This document shows positions 7,767 through 16,178 of a DNA stretch of 53,380 nucleotides, one piece after another. Location: the NCBI GenBank assembly GCA_902805975.1, contig CADCUT010000022.1, positions 1 to 53,380 on the forward strand. The letters are read 5' to 3'. The notes beneath the pieces were generated by a model. That model was not told where the DNA came from. It worked only from the letters and a program-made list of their open reading frames with translations, and ran no database searches. The stretch is from an uncultured Rubrobacteraceae bacterium (GTDB taxonomy: Bacteria > Actinomycetota > Rubrobacteria > Rubrobacterales > Rubrobacteraceae). A program made the translations under genes and the position numbers. Within the stretch, counting starts at the first letter, position 1, and each line of letters starts with the position of its first letter.

Positions 7767-8717
7767 TTATATCGGTAGTGTATTATACTGATATGCCTTG
7801 CTGGCGAGCTCTTCGGCGCGGCGGATGTAGCGCATGGTTGTCTTGGGGTCTGAGTGGCCGAGGAACTGCTGGATGACGAGGAGCGGGGCCTCGTTTACGG
7901 CCATGTTGGTCCCGACGGTGTGGCGGATGGAGTGCGGGCTTATGGGTTTGGTTATGCCGGCGGCGCGGACGTACTTCTTTACTATGTTCTGGACGGAGCG
8001 GGTCGTAAGGGGCTTGTCCTTACCCACACGGGATGTGAGGAGGGGTTTGCGGGCGTCGGCATGAGAGTTGAGGCTGCGTCCGGAGAGGAGGATAAAGCGC
8101 TGGACGAGGCGCCAGAGGTCGGGCGAGATCGGGACATTACGGATCTTATCCCCCTTGCCGAGCACCCGGAGCATAACCGTATCGTTGCCAGAGTCCTGAA
8201 AATCGGAGAGCTTGAGCCCGACAACCTCAGCCTCGCGAAGACCGCACCCGGCCATGACCGCGAGGAGCACGTAGTCCCGGTAGTTGTCAGCCCGGGCGGC
8301 ACCCAGCATGCGCTGGAGCTCGTCCTCGGTCAGGACGTTGTAGGCCGGGTCCTGCCGGACGCGCGGGCTCTTGGCGAAGTAGCGCAAGGCTTCCGGGTTG
8401 ACTGTCGTAGCACCGGTCATGAAAGTGAAGATCAAAAATCGCCTGAGTACGGCCAGCTTCTTCGCCGCCGTCGCCGCGGCGTAGGTGTTTATCAGGTACT
8501 CCCTGTAGATGGAGACGTCCTCTGCCGTAAGGTGTGAGAGGTCCTTGCCCATCTCCCCCAGTGTGTAGGCGACGAAGAGTCGTATCTCTGTATTATAAGT
8601 TTTTATCGTCTGGGGGCTGGACAGGGTGCGGAGGTAGAGGGTGATAAGGCGGTCGGTTTCAGGGGGGAGGTTGGTGGCGGGGGTGAGATCTCTGGCGGGG
8701 AGTGGTAGGTCACTCAT
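7767..8717 (-). CDS. Tyrosine recombinase (XerC/XerD family)
   Basis: Site-specific DNA recombinase of 316 aa with an N-terminal SAM-like core-binding domain (about 20-105) and a catalytic domain with the full set: R161 (GLREAEV), K188 (GKGDK), H262-x-x-R265 (PHSIRHT), H288 (GHSD) and nucleophile Y297 (TMRYIRR). It overlaps the apt 3' end by 8 nt. It may be the chromosomal Xer protein or an integrase; length and motif spacing fit both. Its last codons overlap a near-perfect inverted repeat with an 8-bp core at 7769-7794, listed separately. Confidence 0.9.
   Translation of the reverse strand: MSDLPLPARDLTPATNLPPETDRLITLYLRTLSSPQTIKTYNTEIRLFVAYTLGEMGKDLSHLTAEDVSIYREYLINTYAAATAAKKLAVLRRFLIFTFMTGATTVNPEALRYFAKSPRVRQDPAYNVLTEDELQRMLGAARADNYRDYVLLAVMAGCGLREAEVVGLKLSDFQDSGNDTVMLRVLGKGDKIRNVPISPDLWRLVQRFILLSGRSLNSHADARKPLLTSRVGKDKPLTTRSVQNIVKKYVRAAGITKPISPHSIRHTVGTNMAVNEAPLLVIQQFLGHSDPKTTMRYIRRAEELASKAYQYNTLPI
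7769..7794. other. lox/dif-like palindrome at the recombinase 3' end
   Basis: Two 9-bp arms, ATATCGGTA (7769-7777) and TACTGATAT (7786-7794), are inverted repeats matching at 8 of 9 positions and separated by an 8-bp core (GTGTATTA). Two inverted arms around a 6-8 bp crossover region is the usual layout of tyrosine recombinase sites. It also overlaps a TATAAT promoter box for the 2H gene, so an operator is the main alternative. Function is inferred. Confidence 0.4.
7782..7787 (-). promoter_or_regulatory. TATAAT -10 box upstream of the 2H gene
   Basis: Perfect TATAAT on the minus strand, 42 nt upstream of the 2H start codon and inside the palindrome described above. No convincing -35 hexamer was identified. 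Confidence 0.4.
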
Positions 8718-9261
8718 CGGGGGTGGCGTAGGTTATCAGGGAGATGACGTCGTAGGGGCTTAGGCGGGATCTCCCTCTCAGGTAGCCTAGCTCTATGAGG
8801 AAGGCTACGCCCGCCACCGTTCCTCCGGCGTTCTCCACGAGGTCGCACATGGCGCGGGCCGTGCCGCCGGTGGCGAGGAGGTCATCGGAGATCAGGACGC
8901 GGGTCCCGGCCCGGATCGAGTCGGCGTGGGCTTCCAGGGTGTCGGTACCGTACTCGAGGTCGTAGGAGGCGGAGATCGTCTCGCGGGGGAGTTTGTTTGG
9001 TTTGCGGGCCAGGATCAGGCCTTTCCTGGTCCGGTAGGCGAGCGCCGTGCCAAAGACGAAGCCGCGGGCCTCGGCCGAGAGGATGAGGTCGTAGCTGAGG
9101 TGTTCGGTGGCGCGGTGGAGGGCGTCGGTGGCGGCGTGGAGGGCAGGCCCGTCCTCTATTAGGGGGGTGATGTCCTTGTATGAGATGCCGGGTTTCGGGA
9201 AGTCCGGGACGGTGCGGATGCGGTCCCGGACGGTCTTCAGGGCGTCTTCCTGGACGGTCAT
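8710..9261 (-). CDS. apt: Adenine phosphoribosyltransferase
   Basis: Purine salvage enzyme converting adenine and PRPP to AMP. Seen: FPKPGISYKDITPL near the N-terminus and the PRPP-binding loop VLISDDLLATGGTA (residues 122-135). The 183-aa length is normal. It lies 3 nt downstream of the MerR-type gene and overlaps the recombinase start, so all three may be co-transcribed. Confidence 0.96.
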   Translation of the reverse strand: MTVQEDALKTVRDRIRTVPDFPKPGISYKDITPLIEDGPALHAATDALHRATEHLSYDLILSAEARGFVFGTALAYRTRKGLILARKPNKLPRETISASYDLEYGTDTLEAHADSIRAGTRVLISDDLLATGGTARAMCDLVENAGGTVAGVAFLIELGYLRGRSRLSPYDVISLITYATPDE

Positions 9262-9263
9262 CC

Positions 9264-10097
9264 TTAAGGGGCAAAGGTGTCTATTACGTTCGCCATCATG
9301 AGCTCCTTCATGCGGGAGTCTACGGAGGCGAGGTGGCGGGCCTTGTTCACCGCTTCGGCGACCCTGCCCTCATCACCGCTCCGAAGCTCGGGGTTGACGA
9401 CCTGCTTGAAGAGGGCGGCCTCGCGGTCCACGGCGGCCATGATGCCGCGCAGGTGGCGGGGTTGAATCGAGAACTTGGCCATCTCAAGAGCCATGCGCGC
9501 GATCTCGGCGTCCCGCTGGGTGAGCTCGCCGGTGCGGCCGATCACCCCGACGGTCACGAGCTCGTCCACGAAGCGGGAGTCGGTCTCGAGGGTGTCGGCG
9601 AGCTCCTCGCGGGTGTAGGTCCGATCCTCAAGCACCCGCGAGAGGTCGTTGGCCGAGTCGCCGCCGGCCGTCAGCCCTCCCCCACCTTCGATACGCTTCT
9701 TGATCACCTTGAGGGGCAGGTACTCTTTGTCCTGGAGGGTGAGGATGTACTTCAGAAGCTCGATATCCTGGCCGGAGAAGAGCCGGTAGCCGCCGCGGGT
9801 GCGGGTCAGGTTGATCAGGCGCCGGCGCTCTAGGTACCGGATCTTGCTTACGGAGAGCGTCGGGAACTCGGGCCGCAGGCGCTCGACGACCTCGCCTATG
9901 GTGTAGGAATCCTTGGAGCCGCCCCTCCCCCGCATCCTCTGCCCAGGGTCAGGGACCGGGTCGTCGTGGGCTGGGAAACCCTCTGCCGCCTCGTCTTCGA
10001 GGGGCACCCCGCCGTCTTCCCGTGCGGGGTCGTCCCTCATGGGGTCGTTCCACCTGCGCTGATTTGCGTCTCCGTTCTCCACGGGATTCGCTCCCAT
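9264..10097 (-). CDS. ftsR: MerR-family regulator, FtsR-like
   Basis: DNA-binding regulator with a winged HTH of MerR type from about residue 62: YTIGEVVERLRPEFP, then SKIRYLERRRLI, GGYRLFSGQD and LPLKVIKKRI. This closely follows the pattern of mycobacterial Rv1828/FtsR, which activates ftsZ, and like it the gene sits beside an FHA (GarA-type) gene. The ~60-residue acidic N-terminal leader is poorly conserved in composition, so the start (ATG after GGAGAGG) is uncertain. The target genes here are not known. Confidence 0.85.
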   Translation of the reverse strand: MGANPVENGDANQRRWNDPMRDDPAREDGGVPLEDEAAEGFPAHDDPVPDPGQRMRGRGGSKDSYTIGEVVERLRPEFPTLSVSKIRYLERRRLINLTRTRGGYRLFSGQDIELLKYILTLQDKEYLPLKVIKKRIEGGGGLTAGGDSANDLSRVLEDRTYTREELADTLETDSRFVDELVTVGVIGRTGELTQRDAEIARMALEMAKFSIQPRHLRGIMAAVDREAALFKQVVNPELRSGDEGRVAEAVNKARHLASVDSRMKELMMANVIDTFAP

Positions 10098-10142
10098 CCT
10101 CTCCGTCGCGCTCGGCGCACTTGCCGGACCCTTGCGGGGCCC

Positions 10143-10598
10143 TCAGGCAAGCACGAACCTGAACCGGTACTTTCCTACCTGAATCTCGTCCCCGTTGCGC
10201 AGGTCCACGGAGTCGACCCTCACCCTGTTGACGTAGGTGCCGTTGAGGCTGCCAACGTCCCGGATCAAGAACCCCCGTTCGCCGCGCAGGATCTCGGCGT
10301 GCTTGCGCGAGACGGTCACGTCGTCCAGGAAGATGCTGCTCTCCTGGCCGCGGCCTACGGTGACGACCTCATCGTCTATGTCGTGCATGCGCCGGCCGGC
10401 CGTACCCTCGACCTGATCGAGCTCTATGAGCGACGCCTCGCCCGACCCGGCGTCGGAAGGGACGTGCTGCTCCGCGTCCTCGCCGAAGCTCGGGGCGAAG
10501 GAGACCGTGCTCTGGCCGGCGTCGAGCTTCATGCCGCACTCGGCACAGAACCTCATCTTGGGGGTGATCTCGGCCGCGCAATTCGGGCAGACCATCAT
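10143..10598 (-). CDS. Zinc-ribbon FHA protein, GarA/OdhI-like
   Basis: A 151-aa protein with an N-terminal zinc ribbon (C4, C7, C18, C21) and a C-terminal FHA phosphothreonine-binding domain (about 78-148: VGRGQESSI, SRKHAEI, GSLNGTYVN). The position beside an FtsR-like gene matches GarA, which controls 2-oxoglutarate metabolism under Ser/Thr kinase control. The ETTS phospho-switch of GarA is absent; only a weaker STVSF is seen after the ribbon. The start is set at the tandem ATGATG (10593-10598), which overlaps the TGA of the RsiG-like gene. The longer upstream frame is that gene's shadow. Confidence 0.85.
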   Translation of the reverse strand: MMVCPNCAAEITPKMRFCAECGMKLDAGQSTVSFAPSFGEDAEQHVPSDAGSGEASLIELDQVEGTAGRRMHDIDDEVVTVGRGQESSIFLDDVTVSRKHAEILRGERGFLIRDVGSLNGTYVNRVRVDSVDLRNGDEIQVGKYRFRFVLA

Positions 10599-10849
10599 CT
10601 CTCCCGCTCCTCGCCGAGCAAGACCCGAGCGAGCTCCTCGGTGGACAGGGCGGCCACACCCCGCCCGGCGAGCTCGGCCCGGATCAGGGCAACCCTGCCC
10701 CGCAAGAGCTCGTGCCGGTACGCCGCCCGCCGCTCCTCCTCGCCAACCAGCGCGAGAAGCTCCCTGAGCTCGGGCTCGGGGAGGGCCGTGAAGTCTTCGG
10801 ACGACTCCCAATCGAAGCCCCCGGACGGCGTGAAGCGCTGGTCAGACAC
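10595..10849 (-). CDS. RsiG-family small helical protein with degenerate c-di-GMP motif
   Basis: An 84-aa protein, mostly helical after residue 25. Its central stretch aligns by eye with the anti-sigma factor RsiG, including the conserved YR, GR and IRAEL landmarks (residues 44-60). RsiG binds c-di-GMP through E-x3-S-x2-R-x3-Q-x3-D. Here the aligned positions are E39, A43, H46, R50 and A54, so only the Glu is kept. It is translationally coupled to the FHA gene (ATGATGA). It may be an RsiG paralogue that binds a sigma factor or other partner without the second messenger. The family call is by recollection of the motif, not by search. Confidence 0.6.
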   Translation of the reverse strand: MSDQRFTPSGGFDWESSEDFTALPEPELRELLALVGEEERRAAYRHELLRGRVALIRAELAGRGVAALSTEELARVLLGEERER

Positions 10850-10888
10850 GGACGCTAGTATAGCGGAGTCTCAACCTGAAGCGCAATG

Positions 10889-13405
10889 TCAGCTTGAGGT
10901 TTCTGACCCCGCCCCTTCCTGTATGAGGGAGCGGACGAGGTCCACGTACTCGCCGGCGAGGGCGCGCCCGTCGCCGGCGCCATTACCGGGCTCCGCGTAG
11001 ACGTAGAAGACGGGGGCGTCGGGGTCGGGGAGCATGAGCACCCAGCCGCCATCGACGCTCAGGCGCACGCCCTCGGTCAGGATGGCGTCGGGGTCGCCCC
11101 CGAACTTCTCGGCCAAACCCCGCATCACGCGCCCCTTCGCCGTCCACGGGCACTCCAGGCGCTCGCGGACCACCCCGCCAAACGATTCCCCGAACTCCCG
11201 CCGGACGGCCGCCAGCGAATCCGTGCGGAAGACTTCGAGCGCCCGGGAGATCGTAATAAAGCAGTCCGGGGCAGGGAGGAAGGAGGGGAAGATGTAGCGG
11301 CCGTCGGCTAGAGAGGCGAGGTCCGAGCGCGAGTTCGCCGCCCTTATCGCCAGGCTGCCGATGCCGGTGCGGCTGATCTCGACGGTGCCGCCGCCCTCTT
11401 CGGTGAGGTTTGCGTAGCCGGTGGAGAGGTTTATCGGGAAGACGGCCTTGCGCGGGCGGGTGGCCCGTATCAGGCAGGCAAGCATGACGTCGTCGGGGAC
11501 GAGCTCTCCCTCATCGTCCACGAAACGGACCACCTCGGCCTCGGGGCCGACGACGGCGCCGAAGGCGGCCCCGACGGTAGGAACTATGCGCGCCACCCGC
11601 TCGATGCTCTCCTGGAGGTCGGCCCCGGAGCCGCTGCTCACGACGTTCGCGTTCGCGAAGCCCTCCATGACGACGGCGCCCACGCCCAGGCGGGAGAAGA
11701 CGCTGCTCGCGACGAGGCCCGCCACGCCGCCGAAGAAGTCCACGACGATCGTGGCGCCCGAGGTCTTCTCGCGGTCCACGACCCGCTCCAGGCGCTCGAC
11801 GAACTGCTCGACGACGCGGCCGGGGTAGATCAACTCCCCAATATCCTCGCCGTGGGCCCTGCGGTACTCCTCCCGCACGAACGCCTTCTCCACGGACCGC
11901 TGGTCGCCCTCGGTCATGGGTGTGGCCTCGGAGGCGAAGAACAGTATCTCGACGTCGCCGGGGTCAGCACCCGCCCGGACGTGCGCCCCCGCCGAAGACC
12001 TGCCAGAGAGCACGTCGTGGCGCACCACGCCGGCGTGGGAGGCCCGAAGGTCGCGGATGTGGATCCCGGTCCCGAGGAGGGCCGCGGTCATCGCCCGCTT
12101 GGCGACCTGGGCGGCGCGGGATGAGTCGCGGCCCAAGGTGACGACGGCGCCAGGGTCGAGGGTCGTTCCAAAAGAGGAGGCGAGACGCGTGACGAACTCG
12201 GGGGTGAGGTTCACGTTGAACTTGCCGGTGACCACACCGCCCTTGAAGATCGTGCGCAGGCCCATGGTCTCGTAGATCAGGGACTGGGTGACGTTGGCCC
12301 CGGCCTCTATGGTCTTGTGCGGGTAGACCTTGACGTCAGGGGCGATGGTGGCCCCCTCGCCCACGATCACGTCGTCCCCGAGAGCGCTGCGCTCGAGGAT
12401 CCGGGCCCTCGCCTGGACGTAGGAGTTGCGGCCGACAAGCGTGTCCTTGAGCTCGGCCCCCTCGCCCACGTAGGTGCCGTCCGCAACGATGCTCCGCTCG
12501 ATGGAAGCGCCCGCCGAGACCACGACGTTATCTGCTATGACGGTGTAGGGGCTGATCTTCGCCCCCGGATCGATGCGGGCGTTCTCCCCGATCACGACCG
12601 GACCCTCTAGCTCCTCGTCCGGCACCTCCGCCCGCCGGCCCACGAAGATGTTCTCCCTCAGACGTGTCCCCGGGGGCCTGACGTCCTTTACCCTGCCATC
12701 GAGCACATCCCGCTGCGCGGAGGCGAACTGCTCGAGGGTGCCGATGTCCTCCCAGTAGTCCTCCGTGACGTAGCCGTACATCGGACGTCCCGCTTCGAGC
12801 AGCTTCGGAAAGAGCTCTTTGGAGAAGTCGTACTCGCCCTCCTTTGGTATCTCGTCCATGACGGAGGGCTCGAGCAGGTAGATGCCCGTGTTCACCGTGT
12901 CGGAGAAGACCTGGCCCCACGCCGGCTTCTCCAGAAAGCGCGAGATCTTCCCGTCCTCTTCCAGGATGACGATCCCGAAATCGAGCGGGTTCTCAACACT
13001 TTTCAAGACCATCGTCGCCTCGGAGCCCTTCTCCTCGTGGAAGCGCAAGAGGCGCGTGAGGTCCGCGTCGGTGAGGGCGTCGCCGCTGATGATGAGGAGG
13101 CGCTCGCCCTGGAGGCCGAGCTGCTGCTCGGCCATCTTCACGGAGCCCGCGGTGCCGGCGGGGGCGTCCTCGACGGAGTAGTCCATCTTCACACCCCACT
13201 CAGAGCCGTCCCCGAAGTAGTCCCGGATCTCCTCTGGCATGAACTGCAGCGTCACGGTGATGTCGTCGAAGCCGTGGCGCTTCAAGAGCCCCACGATGTG
13301 CTCCATGCAAGGCAGGTTGGCTATGGGGATCATGGGCTTTGGCTGGTCGCTGGTGAGCGGCCTCAGGCGCGTCCCCTGCCCCCCGGCCATGATAACGGCC
13401 TTCAT
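10889..13405 (-). CDS. Mannose-1-phosphate guanylyltransferase / phosphomannomutase-like fusion
   Basis: An 838-aa three-part protein: an NTP-transferase domain (1-~235, with MAGGQGTRLRPLT and the KP motif), left-handed beta-helix hexapeptide repeats (~250-370), and a C-terminal phosphohexomutase-like domain (~380-830). It probably makes GDP-mannose or another NDP-sugar for cell envelope glycans. The mutase domain keeps a serine loop (GRDSSRAA), but the DGDGDR metal loop expected later is replaced by a GPEAEVVRF segment, so mutase activity is doubtful. Such fusions are known in actinobacteria and cyanobacteria. The exact sugar is not determinable. Confidence 0.88.
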   Translation of the reverse strand: MKAVIMAGGQGTRLRPLTSDQPKPMIPIANLPCMEHIVGLLKRHGFDDITVTLQFMPEEIRDYFGDGSEWGVKMDYSVEDAPAGTAGSVKMAEQQLGLQGERLLIISGDALTDADLTRLLRFHEEKGSEATMVLKSVENPLDFGIVILEEDGKISRFLEKPAWGQVFSDTVNTGIYLLEPSVMDEIPKEGEYDFSKELFPKLLEAGRPMYGYVTEDYWEDIGTLEQFASAQRDVLDGRVKDVRPPGTRLRENIFVGRRAEVPDEELEGPVVIGENARIDPGAKISPYTVIADNVVVSAGASIERSIVADGTYVGEGAELKDTLVGRNSYVQARARILERSALGDDVIVGEGATIAPDVKVYPHKTIEAGANVTQSLIYETMGLRTIFKGGVVTGKFNVNLTPEFVTRLASSFGTTLDPGAVVTLGRDSSRAAQVAKRAMTAALLGTGIHIRDLRASHAGVVRHDVLSGRSSAGAHVRAGADPGDVEILFFASEATPMTEGDQRSVEKAFVREEYRRAHGEDIGELIYPGRVVEQFVERLERVVDREKTSGATIVVDFFGGVAGLVASSVFSRLGVGAVVMEGFANANVVSSGSGADLQESIERVARIVPTVGAAFGAVVGPEAEVVRFVDDEGELVPDDVMLACLIRATRPRKAVFPINLSTGYANLTEEGGGTVEISRTGIGSLAIRAANSRSDLASLADGRYIFPSFLPAPDCFITISRALEVFRTDSLAAVRREFGESFGGVVRERLECPWTAKGRVMRGLAEKFGGDPDAILTEGVRLSVDGGWVLMLPDPDAPVFYVYAEPGNGAGDGRALAGEYVDLVRSLIQEGAGSETSS

Positions 13406-13510
13406 CGGAACAAGCCCTCCACCGCTAGATTAGACCAGACCTTACGCATCCTGCCTCCCCTTCTACCTCTCAGACGCCGGTCGGCGCCTCCCCGAACGTA
13501 TACCCCGACC

Positions 13511-13538
13511 ATCATACCCGACCCTGGAGCCCGGTTAA
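13511..13538 (-). promoter_or_regulatory. Putative promoter for the NDP-sugar fusion gene
   Basis: On the minus strand TTAACC (13533-13538) and TATGAT (13511-13516) are separated by 16 bp in the der-to-fusion gap. The leader would be about 100 nt. The same -10 hexamer recurs in the window upstream of pyrG and the STAND regulator. Confidence 0.4.
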
Positions 13539-14839
13539 CGGCTGCTCTTGGTCCTGACCCCCACGGCGACACCCCACAGGTCATAGCGCTCCCTGAGGGC
13601 GTTCTCGACGTAGCGCAGGTAGTTGTCCGGCAGGTCGTCGGGGCGATTGGCGAAGAGCGTGAACCTGGGCGGGGTCGTCCCCGTCTGGGTGGCGTACCGG
13701 ATCTTCACTCCCCCGGGCGGCGAGGTCCGGTCCACGAGCGCGTTCACGAACTCCGCCACCTCGTGAGTGGTGACCCGCAACCGGTAAGCCCGCCTTATGC
13801 GCGAGGCAAAGGGCAGTATCTTCTCAACACCAGCCCCCGTCAGCGCGGAGATGGCGAGGAACCGCGGCTTGAGGTCCGTCAACCTGGCCGCAACACCCTC
13901 CTGGACCTCCCTAAGGCGGTCCGGGGAGACGAGATCCCTCTTGTTGATCAGAACCCCGCACGCCCGCCCGGCCTCCTGGATCTCGCGCGCCACCCTCATG
14001 TCACCGGCGACCAGCCCATCGACCGCGTCCACCAGCAGCAAAGACACGTCCGAGCGTCGGATCGCCTCACTCGTCCGCAGCGACGAGTAGTAGGGAACCC
14101 CGCTCGCCCGCCGGATGCCCTTGGCAACCCCCGCGGTATCCAGCAACAGGTACCGCTCGACTTCTCCTTCTACCTCAACCTGAACCTCACCCGCCACCGC
14201 GTCGGTCGTGGTGCCGGCGACCTCGGAGACGACGGCCCGTTCGGCGCCTAAGAGCCGGTTGAGGAGCGTGCTCTTCCCGACGTTGGGCCTGCCGACTATG
14301 GCGAGCCTGGGCAGCTCGGGCCCTTCATCGGGCGCGACCTCGGGCAGCTGGGCGACGACGGCGTCCAGGAGGTCGCCGACGCCGAGGCCGTGGACCGCGG
14401 AGACCGCGTGGGGCTCCCCTTCGCCCAAGGTGTAGAAGCGGTGGCGCTCGGTGTCGTCGTCGGGGTTGTCAAGCTTGTTGACGGCGAGGACGACCCTGGC
14501 AGAGGAGCGGCGCAGCTCGCGGGCGACGGCGGCGTCGGCCTCTGTTGGGCCCAGGCGGGCGTCCGTGAGGTGCAGGATCACGTCGGCCTCCTCGACAGCG
14601 ACCCTGGCCTGGAGGGTGACGAGGGCTTGGAGGCCGACCTTCGCCGTCGGCTCCATCCCCCCGGTGTCGACGAGGTCGAACTCCGCGCCGGCCCACTCGG
14701 CCCTGTTGTAGGAGCGGTCCCGGGTCGTGCCGGGCTGGTCGGAGACGACGGCGCTCCTGCGGCGCAGGATGCGGTTTATGAGGGAGCTCTTGCCGACGTT
14801 CGGAGCACCGACGACGGCCACGACGGGGAGCCGGCTCAT
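13535..14839 (-). CDS. der: Ribosome biogenesis GTPase Der (EngA)
   Basis: Essential GTPase for 50S maturation with two tandem G domains: GAPNVGKSS, DTGGM and NKLD in the first; GRPNVGKST, DTAG and NKRD in the second. A KH-like C-terminal domain follows. The second G4 motif reads NKRD rather than the usual NKWD. Length 434 aa. The ATG overlaps the plsC stop as ATGA. It is the last gene of the scp-rluB-aroA-cmk-plsC-der block. Confidence 0.96.
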   Translation of the reverse strand: MSRLPVVAVVGAPNVGKSSLINRILRRRSAVVSDQPGTTRDRSYNRAEWAGAEFDLVDTGGMEPTAKVGLQALVTLQARVAVEEADVILHLTDARLGPTEADAAVARELRRSSARVVLAVNKLDNPDDDTERHRFYTLGEGEPHAVSAVHGLGVGDLLDAVVAQLPEVAPDEGPELPRLAIVGRPNVGKSTLLNRLLGAERAVVSEVAGTTTDAVAGEVQVEVEGEVERYLLLDTAGVAKGIRRASGVPYYSSLRTSEAIRRSDVSLLLVDAVDGLVAGDMRVAREIQEAGRACGVLINKRDLVSPDRLREVQEGVAARLTDLKPRFLAISALTGAGVEKILPFASRIRRAYRLRVTTHEVAEFVNALVDRTSPPGGVKIRYATQTGTTPPRFTLFANRPDDLPDNYLRYVENALRERYDLWGVAVGVRTKSSR

Positions 14840-15471
14840 CCGGCATCCCCTTTCGGCAGGGCGTAGATGGTTCTCAAGACTTCGTCGGCGGCCTCGCGGT
14901 AGGCCTTGCCGCCGCGCAGGTTAGGGTCCATGCGGACCGGGTCGCCGACGATCAGGCGCAGGCGCTCCCCGCGCAGGCGGGCGAGGGGGCCTGGCAACTT
15001 GCTTACGAAGACGGGCAGGATGGGGGCATTGCCCCGGATGGCGAGCATCACGGCCCCGCTCTTTGCCTCCCTGGCCGTCCCGTCGTCCTTGTGGGTGCCC
15101 TCGGGAAAGATGCCGATCGGCCACCCTTCGGTCAGGTAGGAAAGGGCGATCCGCACCCCGGCGCGCCCGCCGCCCTCGCGGTCCACCGGGAAGGAGCCTA
15201 TGAACTCGAAGAACCTCTTGTACGGGGGCTCGTAGAGTTCTTTTTTCCCCATCCACTGCATGCGGCGGGGGATCGCCATGCACACGAGCACGGGGTCAGG
15301 ATACTGGCGGTGGTTGGCAGCTATGACCAGCGGGCCCGTCTTCGGCACGCGCTCCATGCCCCGGATCTCCAACCCGAAGAGGAGGCGGCTGAGAAGGATC
15401 ATGAACCGCCGGAACAGGTCATACCTGCGGGACATGCGAACCGGCGTGCTCTGTCCTTTGAAGGCGCTCAC
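14836..15471 (-). CDS. plsC: 1-acyl-sn-glycerol-3-phosphate acyltransferase (PlsC family)
   Basis: Membrane-associated enzyme that forms phosphatidic acid from lysophosphatidic acid. Seen: the HX4D catalytic motif in NHRQYPDP and the substrate motif FPEGTH. The N-terminus has a hydrophobic segment (about 22-38). 211 aa. Placement between cmk and der is typical of many Gram-positive genomes. Acyl specificity is not determinable. Confidence 0.9.
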   Translation of the reverse strand: MSAFKGQSTPVRMSRRYDLFRRFMILLSRLLFGLEIRGMERVPKTGPLVIAANHRQYPDPVLVCMAIPRRMQWMGKKELYEPPYKRFFEFIGSFPVDREGGGRAGVRIALSYLTEGWPIGIFPEGTHKDDGTAREAKSGAVMLAIRGNAPILPVFVSKLPGPLARLRGERLRLIVGDPVRMDPNLRGGKAYREAADEVLRTIYALPKGDAG

Positions 15472-15478
15472 GACCCGC

Positions 15479-16144
15479 TCACGCCCCCCGCCGCAGCCCG
15501 TTCGCGAGGTCGAGCACCCGCGTGACCACCTCTTCGAGGGCGAGCTCCGTCGTATCGAGCACGACGGCGTCGGGGGCGGGCTTTAGCGGCGAGACCTCGC
15601 GCTCTGAGTCCTGGCGGTCGCGGCGCGAGATGGCCTCCCTGATGCGGTCGAGCTCCCCCTCGCGCCCGGTCTGCCGCGCCCGCCTTCGCGCCCGTTCCTC
15701 GGGGTCTGCCGAGAGAAAGATCTTGAGCTCCGCGTCCGGCAGCACGACGGTTCCTATGTCCCGGCCCTCGACTACGGCCCCGCCCCCGTCCCTCGCCTCG
15801 TTCGCCGCGGCCCGCTGGACGGGCAGCAGGACCTCCCGCAGGCCGGCGCCGGCTGAGACCCTGGAGGCGGCGGCCGCCACCTCGGGCGTCCTGAGGTCTG
15901 GGTCCGGCACGCGTTTGCCGTCGATGCTGGCACCCCCGGGGTCGAGGCCGACGCGGCGCGCGAGATCCGCCACCCTCGGCCCGTCGGAGAGGTCGGCGCC
16001 CTCGCGGAGGGCGAGCAGGGCGGCGGCCCGGTAGGCGGCGCCCGTGTTGAGGTTGACGAAGCCGAGCCGCCCGGCTACCTGCCGCGCGACGGAACTTTTC
16101 CCGCTCCCGGCGGGCCCATCTATGGTTACGAGGATTCCCTTCAT
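15479..16144 (-). CDS. cmk: Cytidylate kinase
   Basis: Phosphorylates CMP and dCMP. Seen: P-loop DGPAGSGKSSVAR (residues 9-21), LNTGAAYRA, the GRDIGTVVLPDAELKIFL signature and the LID-region RRARRQ. 221 aa. It lies 7 nt upstream of plsC and 34 nt downstream of aroA in one operon. Confidence 0.95.
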   Translation of the reverse strand: MKGILVTIDGPAGSGKSSVARQVAGRLGFVNLNTGAAYRAAALLALREGADLSDGPRVADLARRVGLDPGGASIDGKRVPDPDLRTPEVAAAASRVSAGAGLREVLLPVQRAAANEARDGGGAVVEGRDIGTVVLPDAELKIFLSADPEERARRRARQTGREGELDRIREAISRRDRQDSEREVSPLKPAPDAVVLDTTELALEEVVTRVLDLANGLRRGA

Positions 16145-16178
16145 CGACGAGAGGAGTATAGCCGAAAGCCCTGGGGGT

